From CAZKMM01 sp964592965 (GTDB lineage: Bacteria > RBG-13-61-14 > DRUE01), in assembly GCA_964592965.1 (NCBI GenBank), contig CAZQJX010000148.1, forward strand, positions 1-5,397: a DNA stretch of 5,397 bases, read 5' to 3'. This document shows positions 1-5,397 of this stretch, one piece after another. Made by a program: the position numbers and the translations under genes. The notes beneath the pieces were generated by a model. That model searched no databases. It was not told the origin of the DNA and saw only the letters and a list, made by a program, of their open reading frames with translations. Positions within the stretch are counted from its first letter, which is position 1. The number at the start of each line of letters is the position of its first letter.

Positions 1-198
1 TTGGAATCTACCCAACTTACTAAAATTAATGATTGTTATGTAAGTATATATCTCGGGAAAATAGTCACACTCAGAGATAAAGATTGGGAAAAAATAAAGA
101 GAGCATTTATAATTCCCCCTGATCCAAAGGAAGTAGAAAAAGAAGAAATAAAACTTAAAAAACATCCAGAGATACCTTTGCTATTTGAATATTTTTGA
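1..198 (+). CDS. C-terminal part of an unrecognised small protein (open at left edge)
   Basis: The reading frame is open from the first base of the window to a TGA at 196-198, giving 65 residues. A TTG sits at the very first codon, but nothing upstream is visible, so this could be the true start or simply an internal leucine codon; I treat the gene as partial. The protein is highly charged. It has a short beta-like segment (CYVSIYLGKIVTL, about residues 12-24), then a lysine-rich stretch containing PPDPKEVEKEEIKLKK, and ends in an aromatic tail (LLFEYF). There is no signal peptide, membrane segment or catalytic motif. I do not recognise the family. It is on the opposite strand from the large operon and converges with it across a 123-base spacer. 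The frame has plausible composition for a real gene, but its shortness leaves some doubt. Confidence 0.5.
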   Translation: MESTQLTKINDCYVSIYLGKIVTLRDKDWEKIKRAFIIPPDPKEVEKEEIKLKKHPEIPLLFEYF

Positions 199-321
199 AC
201 TTTATAAAGAAAACGATAATGATGATAACTTTGTTGCTTTGCTTCGCTTCACTTGTCATACAACAGCGGATAGGTGGTAGTTTATTGTTTTGTGATAAAA
301 TTTATTCAATTTATTTTCAGC
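199..321. other. AT-rich convergent intergenic spacer, no clear terminator
   Basis: This spacer lies between the stop codons of two convergent genes, where a bidirectional terminator would be expected. I find no GC-rich stem followed by a T tract on either strand. Only weak elements are visible: a 10-base palindrome CTTTATAAAG at 200-209, three tandem GCTTY units at 236-250, a 5-base TGTTG/CAACA pairing with a loop of more than 20 bases, and an 8-base direct repeat AATTTATT at 299-306 and 308-315. Termination may be factor-dependent or lie inside the neighbouring genes. Confidence 0.5.
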
Positions 322-1980
322 TTAAAGTTTTAATTTTTCACTTTCAATCATCATTAGCGTTCCTACCAAATCGGTTATGGCGCGGGAGAATTTGGCGAGC
401 TGGGAGCGGTCAATTTTATCTAAGGTGTCTTCTGCGCAGAGGAGATAGGCAGGACCTGTAATCCAGCTCAAAATTGGCACAGACAAATCTTCTAAGACAA
501 ATCCCGAAGCATCAGTTGGTGGAGCGGGTCCCATAAAGTCCACAGGAATTAGAGAGGTGCGGGGAAGCTTGTGCTGAGAGAGCATCTTAACAGCACTGGC
601 AATCGTATAAGTTTGAGGAGAAGCGAAAATACCGCCAATCTCAAGATAGCCAGTGAATTGATAATTCCTGTCCTTTCCTTCAATAGCCTCGCGAGCACCG
701 ATATGCTCCAGAGTGAAAATAACATCAGCTTTTTTCAAAAGGTCGTTTTTGTGCTTTTGGGCAAAGGTATCGGAGCCGATGGAGCCATAAAAATGACCAG
801 TGGTAAAGAGAAAAAGAAGAGTTTTGGGTCGCTTTTCTTTTGGAAGTTTAGACCAGCTCCACGCCTGCGCCAGCACTTGGGCACAGCCTGCACCATCTTC
901 AACCGCACCTTTGAACGGTGAATCGTGATGCGAATGAATAATAATCATCCGCTCGCTCTTTCCAGGAAGAATGCCATAGATATTATGGCTGACAGAATTC
1001 TGTATTTTTCCCCGCAAGATTATCTTTGCTTTTCTTCCCTTTTTGGCAAGCTCTTTTAACTTTTCGCCATCATACTTCCCAATCCAAAAACCGGGCAGGG
1101 GCTTTAAGATGCCATCATAAGGACCATAGTGGGTGTTTGAATTGGTGGGCTGGTCTTTCAAGATAAGAAGAATGCCCACCGCTCCCCTCTCAACCGCCTG
1201 CCAGTAAACATCATCTTTGGGATGGTTTTCTTCGGTGAAATATCCGAGAAAATTTCTCCGCACAAAAATGAGTGGCTCTTTAAATCCCAATCCCACGCTT
1301 TTTTCTGGGTCAGAAAAATAATAAACTGGCAAAAGACGAAGCATCAGTCCGTATGGAAGAGAAGGGAAGGGCACCTCAGCCACCACAATTTTTCCTTTGA
1401 CTTTTTTGCGGGCAAAATCTTTAGCTCTGCCCACGCCAACATAGACCATTTCCGCTGTTATGCCTTGTTCAGGCGTAAAGCCTGTGTATGGGACATAAAA
1501 GCAAGGAAAGGGCTTGAAGCCAGAGTCGGTCTCAACCTTTAAGCTCCATTTTTCTGCCTGCCAGTATTTAATAGGAATTTCCTCTTTGGTGATGTTTTTG
1601 ATCCCGAGCTTTTTAAGCTGAGAGATTAGATATTCTTCTGCCTTTAAATCCTCAGGGCTTCCCGGACGCCGATGCGGGAAAGAGGCGAGGTCTTTAATCC
1701 AAGAGAATATCCGCTCATTGGTTGGGCTGGGCACGGTTTCGGGAAATGAAGGGAGCTTGTTTGCGATTTTTCTTGCTTTGCTTTTAGTTTTCATCCAGCC
1801 TGGTAATTTTTTGAGCGTGGAAAAAATCATTCTGGTAAGCAGGGCTGAGGAGGAGCCCTTTCCTATTTCTTCAACCACTCGCGAAAAGCGGGGCGCAGAA
1901 GCAAGGGCAAGTGAAGCTATAAAAATTAAAATCATTGCCAAAGAGATTTTCTTTAAATTCGCTCGGAATTTGTTGCTCAT
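322..1980 (-). CDS. Exported M28-family peptidase-like protein with PA domain and atypical active site
   Basis: This 552-residue protein starts at an ATG five bases after a perfect AAGGAGG. Residues 1-29 look like a Sec signal peptide: basic KFRANLKK, a hydrophobic core, then LALASA. Family layout follows. RRPGSPEDLKAEEYL (about 104-118) matches the usual M28 entry segment. About 160-325 looks like a protease-associated (PA) insert, with GKIVVAEV and AVERGAVGILLI. The peptidase core begins near 332. HHDSP (351-355) and GAVEDGAG (358-365) correspond to the first metal His, the catalytic Asp and the bridging Asp; LEHIG (424-428) supplies an acidic ligand position. The usual EE pair is replaced by His396-Phe397, the SDH motif by TDA (489-491), and the late metal His by Leu514 before DTLDKID. 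M28 enzymes are normally di-zinc aminopeptidases or carboxypeptidases; here a peptidase reaction is uncertain. It is last in the operon and probably acts outside the cytoplasm. Confidence 0.88.
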   Translation of the reverse strand: MSNKFRANLKKISLAMILIFIASLALASAPRFSRVVEEIGKGSSSALLTRMIFSTLKKLPGWMKTKSKARKIANKLPSFPETVPSPTNERIFSWIKDLASFPHRRPGSPEDLKAEEYLISQLKKLGIKNITKEEIPIKYWQAEKWSLKVETDSGFKPFPCFYVPYTGFTPEQGITAEMVYVGVGRAKDFARKKVKGKIVVAEVPFPSLPYGLMLRLLPVYYFSDPEKSVGLGFKEPLIFVRRNFLGYFTEENHPKDDVYWQAVERGAVGILLILKDQPTNSNTHYGPYDGILKPLPGFWIGKYDGEKLKELAKKGRKAKIILRGKIQNSVSHNIYGILPGKSERMIIIHSHHDSPFKGAVEDGAGCAQVLAQAWSWSKLPKEKRPKTLLFLFTTGHFYGSIGSDTFAQKHKNDLLKKADVIFTLEHIGAREAIEGKDRNYQFTGYLEIGGIFASPQTYTIASAVKMLSQHKLPRTSLIPVDFMGPAPPTDASGFVLEDLSVPILSWITGPAYLLCAEDTLDKIDRSQLAKFSRAITDLVGTLMMIESEKLKL

Positions 1981-1985
1981 CTATT

Positions 1986-1992
1986 CCTCCTT
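1986..1992 (-). promoter_or_regulatory. Ribosome binding site of the M28-like gene
   Basis: AAGGAGG on the - strand lies five bases before the ATG at 1980-1978. It fixes that start and shows that the third operon gene has its own strong translation initiation signal. Confidence 0.85.
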
Positions 1993-2037
1993 TTTGAAAA
2001 GATTTGCTATGGTTTTAAAATTTTAGACCTTGAATTT

Positions 2038-3675
2038 TTATTTGCCAAATATCATTCGGTTGGGTTTTGTGCGAGACCAAGGCTTCCATTGCTCAAGTCC
2101 TTTGCCATTGGGATTGCCAGTGCGGGCGAAATTTGCCCAAAAAGACATCATCTTTTTGCTCAGCGCCACTCTCCCTTTTTCATTCTCTTTGCTCCAGGCA
2201 AATCTTAAAACGCTGTTTTCGTCCTGCTGGAAATTGGCAAAGACAAAAGGTATTTCCATTGCGTGCCCAGAGCCGATTAAGAAATCAAAAGGCTTTGGCT
2301 CGTCATTCCAGCAGAATCTGTAAACATAAACATCTTTTTGATGCTTGCTCATATAATTGGCAGGGATATCCACTCCTGCCAGCTCAAAGCCAATTCCGCC
2401 AGCTCTTCCTAAAAGACTGTATGCTGGCCAAAAGAAAGGATTATAGTAGATGAGCGGGCTTACATAATCTCGGATTTTAATCTGCGGTTGGTCTGGATTA
2501 AGGGATTTAATTAGCTGGCAGAATTCCGCCTCGCTAAGGGTAGATAAAGAAAGGGGAAGAAAAAGCTTAAGCTCCTGTTTGTTGCATCCGACAAGGAAGG
2601 GCACTTTGTTGTATTTTCCTTTGCGAAGCAGTTTATAAGGAGAATCTGGAATGACCACACCATCAACAAAAACATTGGGAAATTCACTGATGTTGCCAAA
2701 AGAGCCTTTTTTGTAGCAAGAAAGTATTTCTTTTGCACTTTTTGAGCGAAGGTAGGTTGCAATCCAAGTTTTGCTTTTGCTTGCAAGGAATTTTTCTGCC
2801 TCTTGTTTGCTTTTAACAAGACCGTCCTTAACAAGGAGCTGGAAAAGCACATCTTCTGCTTTTTTCTCTGCCTTCTTTTTTGAGCCAGTAAGCGGGGCAC
2901 CGCTTTGAGAAATCGCCCTCTGGAAAAGCCCTTTGGATAAAGGCGAGACCAAAAGCGAATAGACATTCACTCCGCCTGCACTTTCTCCTGCTATGGTTAT
3001 ATTGTTTGGGTCTCCGCCAAAATAGGCGATATTTTCTTTAACCCAGCGGAGCGCTTGAATTATATCTAGGGTGCCGTAGTTGCCAGAGTTATCAAGCGCA
3101 TCTCCGCTACTAAGCGCAGGATGAAAGAACCATCCAAAAGGTCCCAGCCTGTAGTTGATGCTGACAAAAATCATATTTTCTCTGTAGGCAAAATTTGCGC
3201 CATAATACAGGCTCATTGCAGATTGCCCCACGCAGTTTGCTCCGCCGTGAATCCAGAAGAATACAGGCAGATTTTTTTCATCTGTAGGCGGGCGCCAGAT
3301 GTTAAGATATAGGCAATCTTCGCTTCCGACCACTTCGCCGAATTTTTCGCAGTCCATCGTAGCCATCAAGCCTGCATACTGAGTGCAAGGTGGGGGAAAT
3401 TTTTTGCAGGACTTTATCTCCTGCCAAGGCTCTGGCGGGCGAGGAGCTTTCCAGCGAAGCTCTCCAACAGGAGCTTTGGCATAGGGAACGCCCAGCCAAG
3501 CATAGGTAGTGATTGTCTCTCCCCAAAGCTCGCTTTGAAAGATGGTTCCTTCAACCTTTCCGTATTTGGTTTCACGGACAAGCGCCTCAGCTCCGAAAAG
3601 AGCCCGGGGCAAGAAAATAAAAAGAAGCAAAAAAATCGCACCAGCTAGCTTAAAAAATTTGGGCTTAGCTTTCAT
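2038..3675 (-). CDS. Exported type-B carboxylesterase (para-nitrobenzyl esterase-like)
   Basis: This 545-residue alpha/beta-hydrolase belongs to the cholinesterase/carboxylesterase type-B family and should hydrolyse carboxylic esters; the natural substrate cannot be read from the sequence. Residues 1-29 form a signal peptide (KAKPKFFK, hydrophobic core, then LFGA), so it is exported. The oxyanion-hole motif is HGGA at 143-146. The family signature EDCLYLNIWRP is at 119-129. The serine signature runs from Phe219 to Gly234, with nucleophile Ser232 in GESAG. The acid is Glu368 in GCNKQE, and the catalytic His is His471 in GSGHAMEIPFVF, so the triad is complete. Length is typical, though the C-terminus stops soon after the final conserved Trp/Arg/Phe region. 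Start choice rests on AAGGAGG six bases upstream. The gene lies 48 bases after the unknown exported protein and 57 bases before the M28-like gene, consistent with one transcript. Confidence 0.95.
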   Translation of the reverse strand: MKAKPKFFKLAGAIFLLLFIFLPRALFGAEALVRETKYGKVEGTIFQSELWGETITTYAWLGVPYAKAPVGELRWKAPRPPEPWQEIKSCKKFPPPCTQYAGLMATMDCEKFGEVVGSEDCLYLNIWRPPTDEKNLPVFFWIHGGANCVGQSAMSLYYGANFAYRENMIFVSINYRLGPFGWFFHPALSSGDALDNSGNYGTLDIIQALRWVKENIAYFGGDPNNITIAGESAGGVNVYSLLVSPLSKGLFQRAISQSGAPLTGSKKKAEKKAEDVLFQLLVKDGLVKSKQEAEKFLASKSKTWIATYLRSKSAKEILSCYKKGSFGNISEFPNVFVDGVVIPDSPYKLLRKGKYNKVPFLVGCNKQELKLFLPLSLSTLSEAEFCQLIKSLNPDQPQIKIRDYVSPLIYYNPFFWPAYSLLGRAGGIGFELAGVDIPANYMSKHQKDVYVYRFCWNDEPKPFDFLIGSGHAMEIPFVFANFQQDENSVLRFAWSKENEKGRVALSKKMMSFWANFARTGNPNGKGLEQWKPWSRTKPNRMIFGK

Positions 3676-3681
3676 TTTCTC

Positions 3682-3688
3682 CCTCCTT
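3682..3688 (-). promoter_or_regulatory. Ribosome binding site of the carboxylesterase gene
   Basis: AAGGAGG on the - strand lies six bases before the ATG at 3675-3673, within the 48-base gap after the upstream operon gene. It sets the esterase start, which in turn places a complete signal peptide at the N-terminus. Confidence 0.85.
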
Positions 3689-3723
3689 AAATTTTTTAAT
3701 CTGCACTGCGGGTAAATTGCTTT

Positions 3724-5043
3724 TTAGAAATCTTTTACTTCAGTTTGAAGCGGATGGTCAAGGATGTTAAGAAGCTCTTTTTCCAAGTCAGGCTCATATT
3801 TGGGTAAAAAGTAATAAATTTGGTAGTAAGTTGCCTCAAGTGCCAGCACCTTTTCAAAGTTTTCAAAGCGGTATCCAACAGCTATCTCCCCAGGGTCATT
3901 TTCTGGTGGTGCTTTGCGGTCAAGCGTCTCCCTAAGAAAAAATGTTTTTTTTACCATCTTCCATTCTTCTGGAAAGATGAGTCTATTAAAAGTAGCTCCG
4001 TAATTTTTGTATCCTAAAATCCAAGAGCATTCGCTGGTATAATCAAGAGATTTTTCCTGCTGAGTGGTTTTTCCGTCAAGAATAATTTTTGGTGGAGAAG
4101 GATTGCTTTCTGAATAAACATAAGCAGGAATGACATTCTCGTTATAATCCATATATCCTGCAAGCTCAAAATCTTTAATAAAAGGAGCAAGGCTAAAAGG
4201 AACTTCTATATGCATTGGCCAGATTAAACAATTGGGGTAGTAGGTGATTATGCTGTATCCTTTTCCAGAGAATTTGAAAAATCCCAGTTTCAAATATCCG
4301 TCAGAGCGATAAATAATTCTCACCTGTCCATCGGTCCAGGCAGATAGTTTTGAGCGAGTGAGCACATCAAACTTGAAGTCTATATCAAAGAGGAATTTGG
4401 TTTTGATTACTCCACGAATTTTCTGTCGGTCAAGGATATCAGGCATAACCTTTCCATCAGGGAGCACAACCATAAATTCATCAGGATAAACCGCATCAGT
4501 TGGACTGCCCATAATCAGCCCATATCCAAACCTATCTTTGGAGTAAACCCTTTTATGCTTGTTTTTCCAGTCAACCTCAAACCTAACATAATCAAAATCT
4601 GAGCGAGGAGCTTTCTGGCAAAAGCAAAAAAGATAAACCCAGGCTCGGTTTTTGTTCAGTGGGTCAATAATTTCAATTTCCAGACCTTTTTCAGCTCCTT
4701 CCGGATAGGTTTTTTGAGGGGCACGGTCGCCTGTGTCTATCGCCAAAAAGACAAGTTCATCATTGGCGTCAAAATCAGGATTTGAATCCTTTTTTGCCTT
4801 TTCCCCCTGTTCAAAGGCATATTCTCCATTTTCCAACTTCTCGTCAATCTGAAAGGGAATGGGCAGGAATTTATCCTCTTTCCATTTCATCAGGCTGAGC
4901 CTGTCAATGGCAGAGCCCAAGAGAGAAGATAATTTTTTGCCCTCAATAACAATCGGGTCGTAGATGCGGGTTAGGGTTTTGCTCTCCTGCCCGAAAAGAG
5001 AAGAGGATAAAAAGAAAACGCTTGCCAAAAAGAGCCTTTTCAT
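3724..5043 (-). CDS. Exported protein of unknown function, first gene of the operon
   Basis: This 439-residue protein begins with a short, clear Sec signal peptide (MKRLFLASVFFLSSSLFG, residues 1-18). There is no lipobox cysteine, so it is probably soluble in the periplasm or secreted. I do not recognise a named family. Visible blocks are PIPFQIDE (61-68) and a DxNDELVFLAIDTGDRAP segment (92-109), a pairing I associate loosely with uncharacterised exported proteins of environmental bacteria. The rest alternates short hydrophobic and aromatic strands (for example FLFDIDFKFDVLTRS, 217-231) and ends in an acidic helix (EPDLEKELLNIL, 417-428), so a mostly beta fold is likely. Two close cysteines (140 and 142) sit in FCFCQ. 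No hydrolase motif was found. The start is supported by GGGAG nine bases upstream and by the signal peptide. Its place ahead of two exported hydrolases suggests an extracytoplasmic role linked to them, perhaps substrate or polymer binding; that is inference only. Confidence 0.88.
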   Translation of the reverse strand: MKRLFLASVFFLSSSLFGQESKTLTRIYDPIVIEGKKLSSLLGSAIDRLSLMKWKEDKFLPIPFQIDEKLENGEYAFEQGEKAKKDSNPDFDANDELVFLAIDTGDRAPQKTYPEGAEKGLEIEIIDPLNKNRAWVYLFCFCQKAPRSDFDYVRFEVDWKNKHKRVYSKDRFGYGLIMGSPTDAVYPDEFMVVLPDGKVMPDILDRQKIRGVIKTKFLFDIDFKFDVLTRSKLSAWTDGQVRIIYRSDGYLKLGFFKFSGKGYSIITYYPNCLIWPMHIEVPFSLAPFIKDFELAGYMDYNENVIPAYVYSESNPSPPKIILDGKTTQQEKSLDYTSECSWILGYKNYGATFNRLIFPEEWKMVKKTFFLRETLDRKAPPENDPGEIAVGYRFENFEKVLALEATYYQIYYFLPKYEPDLEKELLNILDHPLQTEVKDF

Positions 5044-5052
5044 CAGATGAGA

Positions 5053-5057
5053 CTCCC
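5053..5057 (-). promoter_or_regulatory. Ribosome binding site of the unknown exported protein gene
   Basis: GGGAG on the - strand lies nine bases before the ATG at 5043-5041. It is weaker than the sites of the two downstream genes. A stronger AAGGAGGGG occurs at 5087-5079 on the same strand, but that is about 35 bases from this ATG, too far to serve it directly. Confidence 0.6.
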
Positions 5058-5099
5058 TGGCTGCAGTTGAATTTCTCGCCCCTCCTTTTTCAAGAAAAC

Positions 5100-5129
5100 A
5101 TCTTAAACCCAGCTTTGATTTTCTGTCAA
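5100..5129 (-). promoter_or_regulatory. Candidate sigma70-type promoter of the three-gene operon
   Basis: On the - strand a perfect -35 hexamer TTGACA (5129-5124) is followed after 18 bases by TAAGAT (5105-5100), a 4-of-6 match to the -10 consensus. Transcription would start near 5093, giving a leader of about 50 bases before the first ATG. An AT-rich palindrome directly upstream of the -35 could act as an UP element. The prediction is from consensus matching only. Confidence 0.5.
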
Positions 5130-5151
5130 GCGAAAATTAAAAATTTTTAAT
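5123..5151 (+). promoter_or_regulatory. Candidate promoter of the nadE-like gene
   Basis: On the + strand CTGTCA (5123-5128, 4 of 6 matches to the -35 consensus) is followed after 17 bases by TTTAAT (5146-5151, 5 of 6 matches to the -10 consensus). Transcription would begin near 5158, just ahead of a strong AGGAGG, and leave a leader of about 85 bases before the nadE ATG. The -35 element overlaps the -35 of the divergent operon promoter almost exactly. A weaker alternative, TTGCCC at 5206-5211 with TAAAAA at 5229-5234, also exists. Confidence 0.3.
5136..5151. repeat. 16-base perfect palindrome in the divergent control region
   Basis: ATTAAAAATTTTTAAT reads the same on both strands. It lies immediately upstream of the -35 of the operon promoter and contains the candidate -10 of the opposite promoter, so a dimeric regulator or nucleoid protein bound here could affect both directions. 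Because it is made only of A and T in an AT-rich spacer, a chance origin is possible. Confidence 0.45.
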
Positions 5152-5169
5152 CTTAGTGAGGAGGGGTCA

Positions 5170-5184
5170 ATGCCACATAATTAA
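5170..5184 (+). other. Possible four-residue leader mini-ORF (MPHN) ahead of nadE
   Basis: An AGGAGG at 5159-5164 sits five bases before an ATG at 5170, an ideal spacing, but the frame stops at a TAA (5182-5184) after Met-Pro-His-Asn. The stop codon overlaps the first arm of an inverted repeat whose second arm abuts the nadE start. This could be a regulatory leader translated ahead of nadE. It may equally be chance purine-rich sequence, since the mini-ORF is too short for any coding signal. Confidence 0.25.
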
Positions 5185-5242
5185 AAACTTTCCTGCGCAT
5201 AAAATTTGCCCTTTAGCACAAATGCTGATAAAAAGTTTTTAA
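5181..5242 (+). repeat. 11-base inverted repeat flanking the nadE leader
   Basis: TTAAAAACTTT (5181-5191) is exactly complementary in reverse to AAAGTTTTTAA (5232-5242); 40 bases lie between them. The second arm ends one base before the nadE ATG at 5244. Inside is a small dyad AGCA-CAAA-TGCT (5215-5226). In RNA the arms could pair and occlude the start region; in DNA they could be paired protein sites. There is no following T tract, so it is not an intrinsic terminator. Confidence 0.45.
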
Positions 5243-5243
5243 A

Positions 5244-5397
5244 ATGGGAAAGAAAAATAGAGCCAACCCCGACCAAGAGCTATTTTTAAGAATCGGTCTT
5301 GCACAAATTAATCCCACGGTTGGAGACATTGAAGGGAACCTGAAAAAAATTACTCATTATGCAAAGCAGGCAAGTAAAAAAGGAGTTGACCTACTTA
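5244..5397 (+). CDS. nadE: Glutamine-dependent NAD+ synthetase, N-terminal fragment (cut by right edge)
   Basis: The first 51 codons are visible. After a polar stretch of about 14 residues the protein reads LRIGLAQINPTVGDIEGNLKKI, then a helix (HYAKQASKKGVDLL). The AQINPTVGDIEGN block is characteristic of the nitrilase-type glutaminase domain at the N-terminus of two-domain NAD+ synthetases. In that family the domain releases ammonia from glutamine and the C-terminal domain uses it with ATP to convert deamido-NAD to NAD+ in the cytoplasm. The Glu-Lys-Cys triad and the synthetase domain lie beyond the window, so a stand-alone nitrilase-superfamily amidohydrolase is not excluded. The ATG at 5244 is the only ATG in this frame; an in-frame TAA at 5229-5231 blocks upstream extension. 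No good ribosome binding site precedes it, and the N-terminus is some 14 residues longer than the common MLRIALAQ-type start. It is divergent from the hydrolase operon. Confidence 0.85.
   Translation, partial: MGKKNRANPDQELFLRIGLAQINPTVGDIEGNLKKITHYAKQASKKGVDLL

Noticed and set aside
236..250. Three tandem GCTTY units
   Set aside because: Too few and too short to call a repeat array; no similar units elsewhere in the window.
231..266. Possible hairpin TGTTG...CAACA as a terminator between the convergent genes
   Set aside because: The stem is only five bases with a loop of more than 20, has little G+C and no flanking T tract.
571..921. 116-residue + strand frame opposite the M28-like gene
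   Set aside because: It lies wholly antisense to a gene with clear domain motifs, has no ribosome binding site and no recognisable protein features.
1222..1542. 106-residue + strand frame opposite the M28-like gene
   Set aside because: Antisense shadow of the PA-domain region; composition rich in His, Phe and Trp unlike the real proteins here.
2016..2025. Palindrome TAAAATTTTA between the esterase and M28-like genes
   Set aside because: Ten A/T-only bases in an AT-rich gap is expected by chance, and it has no GC stem for termination.
1718..2026. 102-residue + strand frame spanning the M28-like gene start
   Set aside because: Antisense to the signal peptide; its apparent hydrophobic segment is partly the complement of real coding sequence and there is no supporting start signal.
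2030..2453. Two overlapping + strand frames opposite the esterase 3' end
   Set aside because: Both are antisense to well-supported esterase coding sequence, including the catalytic His region, and overlap each other.
2511..2966. 151-residue - strand frame within the esterase gene
   Set aside because: Same strand, different frame inside the esterase; its lysine/arginine/serine-rich composition is typical of a shadow frame.
3302..3641. Two short - strand frames inside the esterase 5' half
   Set aside because: They overlap the true frame, which carries the signal peptide and both family signatures.
3820..4017. 65-residue + strand frame opposite the unknown exported protein
   Set aside because: Antisense shadow with no start signal; rich in Cys, Trp and Phe as expected from complemented Lys/Glu codons.

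Overview
The window looks like bacterial chromosome from a Gram-negative-type or otherwise uncultivated lineage. Coding density is high, the base composition is moderately AT-rich with very AT-rich spacers, Shine-Dalgarno sequences are strong (AAGGAGG), and the proteins are lysine/glutamate-rich with Sec signal peptides. The combination of an exported M28-type peptidase, an exported type-B carboxylesterase and an uncharacterised exported protein recalls anaerobic or candidate-phylum heterotrophs. No marker gene is present, so I do not name a phylum. I see no rRNA, tRNA, CRISPR array, transposase or phage gene.

Layout. At the left edge (1-198, + strand) lies the end of a small unrecognised protein. 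A 123-base AT-rich spacer (199-321) separates it from a convergent three-gene operon that fills most of the window on the - strand. In transcription order the operon holds an unknown exported 439-residue protein (5043-3724), an exported type-B carboxylesterase (3675-2038) and an exported M28-like peptidase with a protease-associated insert (1980-322). The gaps between them are only 48 and 57 bases, the second and third genes each have a near-perfect ribosome binding site, and no terminator is visible between them. On the right, a 200-base divergent control region (5044-5243) separates the operon from the first 51 codons of a + strand gene whose start is diagnostic of glutamine-dependent NAD+ synthetase (nadE).

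How the genes may work together. All three operon products carry N-terminal export signals, so the operon probably encodes an envelope or secreted hydrolase set. The esterase has a complete Ser/Glu/His triad and oxyanion motif. The M28-like protein keeps the overall family layout but, by eye, lacks several residues that bind the two metals and perform catalysis in classical M28 enzymes. It is therefore either a divergent subfamily with a rebuilt active site or a non-catalytic relative. The first protein has no function I can assign. nadE is a housekeeping cofactor gene and is probably unrelated functionally; it shares only the control region.

The points most worth a second look are the altered active site of the M28-like protein; the divergent control region, with overlapping candidate promoters and a 16-base perfect palindrome; and the nadE leader, where a strong ribosome binding site serves a four-residue mini-ORF while the real nadE start has no obvious one and is abutted by an 11-base inverted repeat. 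I found no clear evidence of a wholly new defence or mobile system.
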